From positions 23,685,106 through 23,749,105 of the forward strand of contig OX424560.1 of the NCBI GenBank assembly GCA_949152475.1: 64,000 nucleotides of DNA, in the 5' to 3' direction. Below, piece after piece: positions 28,101 through 38,209 of this stretch. Under the pieces are notes generated by a model. That model was not told where the DNA came from, searched no databases, and was given only the letters and a program-made list of their open reading frames with translations. The DNA comes from Terebella lapidaria. Taxonomy: Eukaryota > Annelida > Polychaeta > Terebellida > Terebellidae. The position numbers and the translations under genes were made by a program. The number at the start of each line of letters is the position of its first letter. Positions within the stretch are counted from its first letter, which is position 1.

Positions 28101-30588
28101 GCTAGCCAAGTTTGGCCCAGATACGGTTTGTAGAAAGATACGGGGCACCTGCTTTTGTTTGAATGGTCGATGGCACACACATGACCATATGTACGTACAT
28201 CAGGAAATGGTTCCATCATAATTGCGTAGATTTATTTCAATTAAAAGTAATTATATATTCTGTGATGACCGTGGGAGCTATATGAATATGCCAATTTATA
28301 TGCAGTTGTATTTTTTCAAACAAATCGTTAACAAATCGTATCAAAGAAGAAACAAAGAAGAAATGATATACCCTAATCTAGTCCCTAATTGGCTCCTGGA
28401 AAAAGTCTAATTTTGTGCCCTGATTAGCACAGATCAACATACTAAAATGTCAAGCCCGTTTCTTACTGGTATTCTTTTATATACATATACATATACTTCA
28501 TATGTAAATTAAGTTTAAATTCTATACATAACATTATTGTTGAGAATCACTGATGTCACGTACTCGTCAACTATTAGGCCTTAATAGATGTATTTGAAAT
28601 GGTAAGGCATTAAACCTGGGTATATTCAGATACTTTGTCGTGATCTTGACATTACTCAAAATAGTTCACGTACGTGTTAACCACTCATGTCATAACTATC
28701 GTTTACACCAAATATACATCTCCTTGATGTCTATCTTCACTAATGTGTGTATATTATCTATTTAATAATTGATGCCATGTTCATTCGTCTTATTTATACT
28801 AATAAATACACCCATAACTGTACTTTCTCAGATTGATGGGCTGATAGCTTCGCTGAAGACGGGACACTGAACTTATGGATCAGCGTGTATCATAACGTTT
28901 CTATAACCTCAGAAATTGACTCTATCAATAGCCGACCTGCATGTCCAATGCCACAAGCTATTTCAGGAAATGATTGTGTTTTGAATGAAATTAAAATGCA
29001 CATCTCGTTCTTGCGGCATGTCGTGTTCATTACTCCAAATAACGAAGAGAAAACTACCAGTGAAAAATTTGCAGAACAAAATTGACTTTCCGCCAGAAAG
29101 GAAAACAGAGGGTTTTGCTTTCATGCAATTATTGATTTGCGATAGAAAAAAAATGAAGTATTTCCGGAAAAAAAAAATAAGCATGTCTCGTACAAAATAT
29201 GACAATTCACTTTCAAATTAGAAGAAATGAAATAACCTTCAAGACACACTCATTACAAAACGTCAATGTGATGTATGTCCACATGTTTGTGGGGTTGTTT
29301 CGAGTAGCAAGTCCTTTACAGGGCAAGACATTTTGGCCAAATGTGTGTTTACATTGTGTATATGTACATTATTTGTGATTCTATGATCTATTTAATATTC
29401 GGTTTCCTCAATATGTGACTTAAATTGTTTCTGACAGTTTCAGCCGAAGGCATTATGGTGACATAGGTATGTATTAATTACAAGGACCTACTTATATAGT
29501 CTTTATTCGTCCGAAGAAATCAATCTTGATTTGTAGGCTATATATCGTATTCTATGAAATTCATCCATTGTATATCAAATGAACGAGTGACAAATAATTC
29601 GAACACAAATCCCAAATCCATGATGATCTAAAACAAAACACACTTGGACAGAAGTTCCTACTCTGGATGTTTTGTTGTCCAAAATGTCCGGGCCAAAACA
29701 TTTTGTAGACAAAATGTTAGTCAAAACATGTAAACCATAGCATTTTATCAAACTGTCCGTTCCCCGATGGGAATGGGTGCTCGATAAAAATGTGGTGAGA
29801 AAAAAATCATAATAATTTAAGTTGGTTCTCCGATCCATCTTCGCCAATCTTGTTTTTTCTTCCATAATTCTTCCACGTTTTGCATTACAAGTATCACTGA
29901 GCTGAGTACCAATATAATTTCTCAACCAGTCTCTTTTAACTTTCAATTGCACCAAAATAAATTCATATTCGGAAAATAGAGTTTAAGTTGATTATGCTTA
30001 CATGTATTATTAATGAAATGTACTGTAACCACCATGGAAAAAAGAAAAGCCGGAAATATCAAACTGGCTACATGTAGAGGGCATTATAATTTGTAACACA
30101 TTATACTGCAAGTCAGTTTTAATTCTGATCTTCCTAAGCCGGACATACCATAGCATTGAGCAGTATGAAAATTGGGGAATTGTTTGGAGATGCACGATTC
30201 TATTGTATAGGCTGTTCACACCTTTTGAGACGCCTCTGCAGTATGTTTTTATCCCCAATCAAGGCTAACCATACAATTGCAATTAAGAACTTGACATGAA
30301 AACAATACTGACCAACGAACGCACGCTTGACACATATTATGCCATTCATATTTTGTTATTAACTTTGTTCCTAAGACAATGGCGGCGTATGGCGCTCATG
30401 AAATGGTTTAGATAGAGTGGTGAGAAATGAAAACACACAAGCACATTTATTCAGTTTTATTTTAGAATCATATTGCCAGAATGTAGAGATCAACTCATTT
30501 GTATTTCGACTGTGACACCATCAGTGTATATGGACCACTCAGACTATAACGAGTACTACTAGTATAATCATGGTGTTCTGTTTCAATT
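28101..30588. other. Intergenic, STK17 to peptide gene 1
   Basis: No coding feature was recognised. There is a small perfect inverted repeat at 29698-29717 (9 bp arms). Two AATAAA signals on the minus strand (TTTATT at 30446-30451 and 30456-30461) sit about 130 nt beyond the stop codon of peptide gene 1 and probably end its transcript. Confidence 0.5.
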
Positions 30589-31503
30589 TTAAACAACGTC
30601 CAAACTTCGCATCTTTGCAATCCACAGGGCCAAATTTTGCTGCATTTCTTCCTCGAGAAGAACGTCCATCAACGATTCCTGCAGAATACCAATAAGTCCA
30701 TTAGTTATAACATAAAATACCAATGTGCTTACCAGACATAAAAAAGAAATTAAAACATGTTAACAAGTGAAACATGTAGGCCTACGTGTAAAGCTGTGAT
30801 GAAACCGTTTAAGGAGGCATCGAGAAATTTGACACTTTAATGGTTACATTTTGAGAGTATTTTTTGTCTTTGCGGATGAGAGTGCCTATTTACTGGTAAC
30901 ATGCACAATATTGTATATATATATTGAAATAGAATATATGTTATTCAGTAGAGTGTACATATTTTTCATGGTGTAAAAGTTCCGGTGTTCTAGTATATTA
31001 ATACATATTATTATCATTCTGTACATTAATCAATGTCTAGCACTCGTCAACTGTGCCTATTAGATAAACTTCAATTGGCAAGGCTTGTTGACATGCCGAC
31101 ATGAAAATCTGAAAAATGCATGAAATAATGTACTAGTATATCAATACATATTATTATCATTATGATGAAGCACAGTTGATTTGAACCATGAAAAATTACA
31201 TGTAATCTAACTCACAAAACGACTGTATTGATACGATGATAGACAATGAAATGATTTTCGAATAAAATATTCGAAACAGGACATTACCTTTTCATCGTCG
31301 AGATCTGCATCTCGATACAAAGCTCGTTGATTTTCCTTCGATTGTGTGTTGAAGATATTCCTTTCCAACGGACGATTTGGTGCCAATCTCGATCTATTGA
31401 CATTTTCTTGCGCGATGCCGTGCTTTGGTCTGACCCAAAAGGGTCGAACGAGGTTATCTTGAAGCAGGAGCACGAATAACAACAACATAAACTTGGGCAT
31501 CAT
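30589..31503 (-). CDS. Secreted peptide precursor 1 (unknown family), 2 exons
   Basis: Exons 31503-31288 and 30678-30589 are joined by a phase-0 GT/AG intron (donor AAG|GTAATG, acceptor CTGCAG|GAA) and give 101 aa. The N-terminus MMPKFMLLLFVLLLQ is a clear signal peptide. It is followed by a basic and Asn-rich middle with single-Arg or Arg-pair-like cleavage possibilities, and no cysteine. Exon 2 encodes a strongly amphipathic, acidic-then-aromatic helix (ESLMDVLLEEEMQQNLALW, then IAKMRSLDVV and stop). Two AATAAA signals follow. A second gene of the same plan lies 2 kb upstream. Signal peptide, small size and absence of other domains fit a neuropeptide or hormone precursor. The C-terminal helix is faintly like class B GPCR ligands, but this is only a resemblance. 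Confidence 0.6.
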
Positions 31504-31942
31504 CCTGGATATACTGATTGATCTTTGCTTTCACCGTTCGGATTTTGAAGTTTTGAAGCTTGCTTCCTGCATATATTAACTGTAAATATTGAACAGAAAC
31601 CGATAAAAATTCTGAAATATCACGAGGGAGCATCTACATTTTATATCTACTCTAAACCTACTTTTTTGTCAAATGACGAATTGGCCATACAAGATCGTGA
31701 AATTTCAATTAAAACAATGTGCGAGATTATACATTATTCACGCGTTTCAAGCATTGCTTTTTGTGGATGAATTGGCAATGACGCCTGGATGTTTTACATG
31801 CGGGCAAATGATTGGTCCACTTGTAGATTGTAATAGGTCACCAGCCAACGTATTTTACATTTCCTGTATCCACGTCATTAATGCCTCATGCCCGGTATTG
31901 TTTTGTCTGACACATGCGCAAATGTAAATTGAAAACATTTAA

Positions 31943-32835
31943 AGTACTAGTATAGTGAAAATATGATGTGAACTTATATGAAAGATCTCATTGATCTGAG
32001 CAAAATGGTTTTTACGGCATGTAGATATCACAATCCGTTCAAAAGTTATAGCAATTTAAAGACTGAAATCGGCAAATTTGCTTTTTCAAAGCAATTTAGC
32101 TAATTAGTATGCAAATGAGATATTCATGACGTCATCGGGGGAAGTTGTTTTAATTAGGTACTTTGATATGTATTATTCATTCATTTAATGTTATGATTAT
32201 TCATCAAAACTCATTCTATACAGATTTTAATATGAATAATCAGTGTTTTCACTTTTTCTTTTGTTGTCAAGGTAACCCGTGACCTGGTATGGCCCATAGC
32301 AACCATGGTTGCTAGGGCCAGAAACCCACTTAGAACAGGGTATGCACAAATAAAAATGGTGCCAACTTGAGCTCTATAATAATTTATTTCATAAATTATC
32401 GACAGAAAGTCTGTGGATAGACTGATTTGGCAGTTAATGGCCATGGCAACCATGGGTGACTACGGCTATAGGGAGCGACTGGTAACCATAGCAACAGTAC
32501 AGTTTGTGTGGATACTGACTATGTATGGTATATAATAATATACACTAGTCAGATCGTCAGAACCTTCAATACGTATCATTATATCGTGGCTTGAAATATC
32601 CTAATTAAAATTTGTTCCCCTCGTGACGTCATGAATTCTCATTATCATCTGATTTGCATATTAATGAGCTGCTAGAACTTTTCAAGTGGCTCCTGTAATG
32701 TAGTGCCGGAATGGCAGTTTCAAATGGCTGTAACTTTTGAACGGATAGAGATATTGATACACCGTAAAGACCATTTTGCTCAGATCATTGAGATCTTTCA
32801 TATAACAAAACATCATATTTCATTTTACTAGTACT
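31943..32835. mobile_element. TTAA-flanked MITE, 893 bp, with long terminal inverted repeats
   Basis: The ends are AGTACTAGTA and TACTAGTACT, each bordered by TTAA (31939-31942 and 32836-32839), the target duplication typical of piggyBac-type transposition. The inverted repeats run at least 115 bp with clear similarity (shared blocks such as GATCTGAGCAAAATGG and CCGTTCAAAAGTTA) and weaker similarity continues to about 200 bp. There is no transposase frame. Each arm carries an octamer ATGCAAAT (32109-32116; reverse 32652-32659) and a CRE TGACGTCA (32127-32134; 32624-32631). The centre holds an 18 bp palindrome TAGCAACCATGGTTGCTA (32297-32314) and an RFX-like X-box at 32481-32495. Confidence 0.85.
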
Positions 32836-33538
32836 TTAATATTACTTGTTGCACAAGTGTGATATATGGGAAGTGCATAAGCTGATGGAAATTGACAAGA
32901 ATCGTGAATGAAACATGAAATTTTAATTCAAATGATGGATACCGAAATATTTAAACAAGCACCATTGTAATTATAAGTTATTTCACTGGCACATAATCGT
33001 TCGAAATTACCGATATTAAAGTCTTACTGCCTCTCAGAAATTACATTCATTTACGTATAATTAGGCTATAACTTTTAATTTTGTGAAATGATAACAGGAC
33101 ATATCAATTTCAACCACCATAGAAATTATATGTTATTATTTTCATCTTAGTTTTGACAGTGAAAAACAACACATGCATGAAAATAAGGTTTCACTACGAA
33201 TTTTAGAGATATGTACAACACGTAAAATAGTTTGCGAGGCATGTGGTGATAATAATTAATTAACGAGCCAATTTTATACAATCAAAATGCCAATTCATTA
33301 CTTTATATTCGATGACTCATCATTGAAATTAATAAATGCACAAAATACGTGCTCATGTAAAATCCTCGACTGTTTTTTCTTTCAGAAACGACCATATGGA
33401 CCGGGGTGTACAAACGAAATCCATGAAACGATATACCTAACTTGCATGCTAAGGTCACAAGTCTTGGAGTTTCTATTAGGCGTAGCCTATTGGAGCACAT
33501 GTGATATCATATATCCGACCATTTCAACATTTCCCCGG

Positions 33539-34009
33539 TTATGATCCTGTGTGTTGGTCCTCTTCTGCCAGGGCACGTAACAACATCAGCAAAACGTATT
33601 CTTGATCTTTGTCGAAGGTCTTTTGCTGCCGAAATGGAATGCAAATGAAATTCTATTTACTTCAATGTGTGGCAGTGTTAAGAACATACAATATGCTAAC
33701 ATTCATAGCATAAATGTCTTGTCTTAAGTTAGATTATTAAAATTGAGATTCACAGTCAAAAAGGATAAAGTTAAGGTGGTGAGGAAGAAAAATATGCTTT
33801 TATACCTTTTCAAGAAACGCCCCGTATTCCAACATCGGTGATTTGACCCTGACGTGGTCACGGATCCATGGGTTCTTCCTCAAAATGTTTTGACCGTCAT
33901 CCCTCGAGATCGGAATTTCAGTATTTCGTTTCCCGTTGGGGAAGCTCAGAAGGAAAGAATTTGCCCCTCCGAAGATAAATATCAACAAAAGTAAAGACAT
34001 TTTTAGCAT
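33539..34009 (-). CDS. Secreted peptide precursor 2 (unknown family), 2 exons
   Basis: Exons 34009-33806 and 33625-33539 give 96 aa. The intron is phase 0, with donor GAAAAG|GTATAA and acceptor TCGGCAG|CAA. It falls after a Glu-Lys exactly as in peptide gene 1. The signal peptide is MLKMSLLLLIFIFGGANS. It is followed at once by FLLSFPN-GKR (33955-33926), a classic amidation plus dibasic cleavage site, so a heptapeptide amide is predicted. The remaining proregion has another basic pair (ILRK) and no cysteine. Exon 2 encodes QKTFDKDQEYVLLMLLRALA and then an acidic tail, again an amphipathic helix. The layout (signal, short amidated peptide, associated peptide) is that of a neuropeptide precursor, but I do not recognise the peptide. 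Confidence 0.6.
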
Positions 34010-34366
34010 GTTTTGTCTATCCCTAGCTCATGAAATGATGTTTTATATCGATCGCACATTTGTTATATACTCCTAGAAATGATGGGTGTGTTTCAAACTT
34101 TGTGAAAATTGAATGCGGGCAAGCTATCCAATGATGGGATGTGGGAGCAATTAAATCATCTGGTCATCATCCAACCCTCAACTAAACGCCCGACAGACAA
34201 TTTAATGAACCAAAATAGTCATATGGAAATATAATCCTCTTTGGACTAATTTCTACATGTGACATGGCACGCAAAACTAGATCTATGTACGTTTTTGGCT
34301 ACAGCGCGTATTATAAAATATGGTAAAATTGTCTGAAGATATCACTGCGATTACTGTATCATGATA

Positions 34367-35000
34367 CAGGGTGGCCCAGAAAAAACCCAACCGAAACATA
34401 CAAGCTCAAGTAAAGGGTATTATGCCATACAATTTCATTCAAATCGATCTTGAGCATCAAAAAAGCGGCCTATCCATAAATATGCACATGATGTTGAACA
34501 AAATGTTTCAACTAAAAATTTTGGTTATAGGTAAGTTTGAATCATTGTATATAGATTCCCACTTGTACATTTCAAAAATGATGAATCAGCAGAAATGTCT
34601 CAACTCAGTGTTGAAGATAAAGATTATCCTGTTGAAAATATGATAAGAGTGTACTTTTGGGAGAAACAATAGTCGCAGCATCAAATGGATATCCAGTACC
34701 AAGAACCATCCAGGAACTGAAGAATAACATCAGCAAGTCATCTTTTTTGTACTCGATAACGATCTCCGAGCAATTTGACGGAGAAAATTATGCGGCGAGA
34801 TTGTGGCCAAAGGCAGACATTTCGAACACTATGTTTACTGAACTTTACTGTCATTGGAAGTCAAATGTTATATCTCAGACGGCGTGTATTTACTTATTTA
34901 TTGTTTTCTTCCATTTCGAATGTGTTTGTCACACTAGGCTGGTATGGCATACCACAGGAACGAGTTTTTGTTTCGGTTGGGATTTTTTGGGGCCACCCTG
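34367..35000. mobile_element. Mariner/Tc1-type MITE, internally deleted
   Basis: Inverted repeats of about 30 bp start CAGGGTGGCCC at both ends and are flanked by TA (34365-34366 and 35001-35002), as in the IS630/Tc1/mariner superfamily. The interior keeps a short stretch near 34657-34740 reading NGYPVPRTIQELKNNI. This resembles the C-terminal tail of invertebrate Tc1/mariner-like transposases. The catalytic core is missing, so it is a non-autonomous derivative. Confidence 0.75.
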
Positions 35001-35448
35001 TACCATGGACCGTTACACTTATATACTGGTCCTAAAACGGAAATAAATAGTGTGAATATAGAATCCGTAAATATTTAATTGATGAAACATTCACTAAGTA
35101 TCCTGCTATTAAATATCAGTATAATTAGTAAATGTTTCATAAATAATCGATATCATTCATATGAATACACGACAAACAGATGAATTTCATGAAAACACTA
35201 TTTATTAAATATTCACATACTTGACTACCATATGTACACTCCCTATAATTTATTTGCATGGTAGACATTATACGTACAAGTATAGGCTTATTCAACGGAG
35301 ATATCTCTGATGTTTTTAAAATCATATGATCAGCGTAATACATGTAGTTAATCAGCATTAATAAGAAACCTAACAACGGAAATAACAGATACAATTTATA
35401 CAAGTACTTACAAGTATCGCAAAAAAATTAACTGATTCAATCATCGTG

Positions 35449-36204
35449 TCATGAAGATGGTTGAGTTTTTGTGCTTTGTTTCTCCTCCAATGACTCCAAT
35501 TTATCTTCCAACTGTAAATCTGGATATACGGTGGGATATTTAGAAACACATTTCTCAAAGGCTGAATGTGAAACCTTGCAAACATTAGGATCGGCTTTTC
35601 CCTTTGGGAACACACATCTAGTGATAAAATTCCTGTACTCCATAGCACAAGGTCCGTAACTCATATTGCCATGACAAGGACAGTTCCAATTTACGTCGCC
35701 ATTTGGAAGGAAATATTCGTGTTTCTCAGCGCCTGTGTGTTGAAAAATGAACGTGCTATATAATCAGATCGAGTAACATCCATTGAAACCATGCAGTTTT
35801 GAATACTTGAGTTCGTTTCAAGGCATGTGAATGTATGTATATTGCCACGATTGATCGTTCCTCGACCCTACCATTTGGCACTACATGTATATTGCCAATG
35901 GTGGGAACTAGAAATCATGGCTGAGGCCTACACTACCGAACTACAAAATATAGGCCCACGAATAGGAGTATACACCGTTGCGTAGCCTAGAGTCGATATA
36001 TACCTTGTGGCTTCTCTCCAAGCGTTGCAGGTTGAACTTTGGCGTCATCATCTTTTGTCAAAAATACCACTCGATCCTTGCCTGAAACATATGGTCAATA
36101 TTTAATTTCGGCCTGCCATAGACATCCAGGTGCCATATGAAACGGTCCAAAATCACAAGTTTTTCTTGAAATATGTACAAACCCTTCGGTTGACAGAACG
36201 ACAT
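35449..36204 (-). CDS. CHCHD4: MIA40/CHCHD4 mitochondrial import oxidoreductase, 3 exons
   Basis: MIA40 oxidises and folds small cysteine-motif proteins entering the mitochondrial intermembrane space, passing electrons to ALR/Erv1. Exons 36204-36183, 36081-36004 and 35732-35449 join with correct phases to 127 aa. The tiny first exon encodes MSFCQPK, matching the human start MSYCRQE. Then come KDRVVFLTKDDD, the redox CPC motif in NWNCPCHGNMSYGPC, and the paired-cysteine helices. The second pair is a normal CX9C (CKVSHSAFEKC), but the first reads CAMEYRNFITRC, a CX10C. KYPTVYPDLQ and a Lys/Glu-rich tail follow. There is no presequence, as expected. A minus-strand AATAAA (35206-35201) lies about 245 nt after the stop. 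Intron positions resemble those of vertebrates. Confidence 0.93.
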
Positions 36205-36305
36205 TTTGTATTAATGTTGTGAAATACACTTTATAATTGAAGATCCCTGAGATATATACACGTATGACTCGAAATTCTGATGTAACAAATTTGTAAACAT
36301 TAGAG

Positions 36306-36345
36306 CACGTGCCTACACGGGCTACATGTGCGAAGGTGAAGGTCA
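36306..36345 (-). promoter_or_regulatory. Candidate CHCHD4 promoter motifs: ERR half-site and E-box
   Basis: About 100-140 bp upstream of the CHCHD4 start codon lie CACGTG (36306-36311) and TGAAGGTCA (36337-36345, plus strand). The second matches the extended half-site TNAAGGTCA bound by estrogen-related receptors, known regulators of nuclear genes for mitochondria. Motif evidence only. Confidence 0.3.
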
Positions 36346-37169
36346 CGGGGTTTTCTCATGTAAAGACACACCACAGTAAACAGTGCTGCGGGTTGTAGGT
36401 TATCAGAAGTCTGAAATTTGAGAGGAAAATAAAGTGGTCTCACAATGAAAAATATGCATTTCATGTGGGTCTGTTATCCGAAATATGATTATCGGCAAAC
36501 AATCTGGCGCTTTTTGCATAAAAAGTTAAGTAACCATACACTAATAAGCAAATTCAAGATTTGCATTATCAGCACATGATTACGTTTGCTCATTCTGAAC
36601 AACTTCATGATATCACTCATTATTTTGAAAACTTAAAATTATTTTTGCCAGATCCGATTAGGTTAGGTTCATGTTATTGTTCAGCATGGAATAATATTTA
36701 TCAAACGTGTAAGAAATATATGTATAGGATTTATTGCAGTGACAAGCTCCAGTGCTAAATATGAATGGGTGTCCATGGTTTTATCTTCTTTATAAAATTT
36801 GTGCAAGACTTCGTTCCTCCTACATTACATTGTGCGTGGGTGGGTTTAGGTTGAGGGGAGAAATGAAAGTGCTTTCAAGATAAATTTAAACATGTACCAC
36901 ATTTATTTACACCGGGACGTAGCTTTATTTTCTGGGGTCCCATGTCGCGAGCAGTATATTTGCTCTACAGCCATCCATGGCCCTCGCCTTCTATAAATAA
37001 TTTTAGAGCATTAAATGGGCAAATGCACATACCCCCGTAATCTTTTGATGGGGTCCAAAACTAGGTAAAGCATATCATATTTTATTTAAACTACAATGAT
37101 CATGCATTTCTGGGTTCAAACTCATGCTTGATGATTAGATCCAGGAGAGCTCTGGAATGCTGTATTAGG

Positions 37170-37580
37170 CATGCGGCATGCCAATACCTCCAGCTTCTGA
37201 GGCCCTTTAGCAGGCCCCAGATCTCAGGCCAACATGGGCTTGTCTCAGCTTGCTTACCGACATTTAACAACTGGGCCTTCCCTCAAAATCCTAAATCTGC
37301 CCCGAATCAGCCAATTAAAAACTCTTTAGGGGCATGAAAGGAAATGGGACAAAGTAAACCTCTAAAACACATCACTGGACATGCATATTCCTTCAGCTTA
37401 TGGGGCCCTTTAGATCGTCGGCCTTCACCACCGTGCTTCACGACATTTCACATCTGGGCTCTCCGACAAAACCCTGGATCCGCCCATATCAGGCATTAAT
37501 AAACTCTACAGAGCCATGGAAATTTGACACAGCAAAACCCCAGAACACACCATCGGGGATGCATAACCTTTCAGTGTTAA
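37170..37580. repeat. Two diverged tandem units of about 205 bp
   Basis: Units beginning near 37172 and 37378 share blocks such as CCAGCTTCTGAGGCCCTTTAG versus a close variant, CGACATTT, CTGGGC and AAAACTCT. A third start appears near 37560. The remainder of 36346-38054 between CHCHD4 and AF10 shows no gene. Confidence 0.55.
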
Positions 37581-38054
37581 AACCTGGACATTCCGTCTCG
37601 AGGCAGACAAAACGCAAAGCAGCTAAAATACGTTGTCTGAAGTGGCCAAAAGCCTATTGCGATCTTTGGGTAAAACCACCACATATAATTGAAATATTAT
37701 CATTCTGTTGAATTTATATCAATAAAATTTCCTCTATCGTCTGTCCAAATGCTTAAATATAGCTAAATATGGGATTTTGACTCGAGTTGGACTTTATTCA
37801 AGTGCTTTACGTGGCCGTGTTAACTTATGTTATATATACCATTGTGTGTCCTCATATTCAATCATGATAACAGCACACAAGCTTTGCCTGATGTTTCCGC
37901 TGAAATTGGTTTCATACCATAATATTGTTTCTATAGGGCGCTTATATAGTTCAATGATAGATCTAGTATTTATACCAGCAATATCACATAAAATACTGTG
38001 ACACCCTTTAAAACACACTATTAGAATGGTAGCCATCCATACACATTTTTAATG

Positions 38055-38091
38055 TTTCCCACAATGCATTGGTGTACTCAATGCGCATGCG
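38055..38091 (+). promoter_or_regulatory. AF10 promoter: ZNF143-like and NRF1 sites
   Basis: TTTCCCACAATGCATTG (38055-38071) is close to the ZNF143/Staf core (TCCCAnnATGC). TGCGCATGCG (38082-38091) is an NRF1 site. Both are typical of TATA-less housekeeping promoters and lie 115-150 bp before the AF10 start codon. The frame between them and that ATG has a stop (TGA at 38113) and no further in-frame ATG, so the first exon probably starts here. Confidence 0.55.
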
Positions 38092-38185
38092 TATTGACCT
38101 TCATTTTGGCTCTGATTTCTTTGTACCGAGTCCAAGATTATTACCCAAATTTCCCATTTATTCTGGTTATTAAGATCAGATTACT

Positions 38186-38209
38186 ATGATGAAAGTTGTA
38201 GCAAAATGA
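38186..38209 (+). CDS. Upstream ORF overlapping the AF10 start codon
   Basis: A seven-codon frame MMKVVAK starts at tandem ATGs (38186 and 38189). It ends in a TGA (38207-38209) that overlaps the AF10 ATG (38206-38208) as ATGA. If the leader starts at the promoter motifs above, ribosomes meet this frame first, and AF10 would need leaky scanning or reinitiation. Whether it is translated is unknown. Confidence 0.4.
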   Translation: MMKVVAK

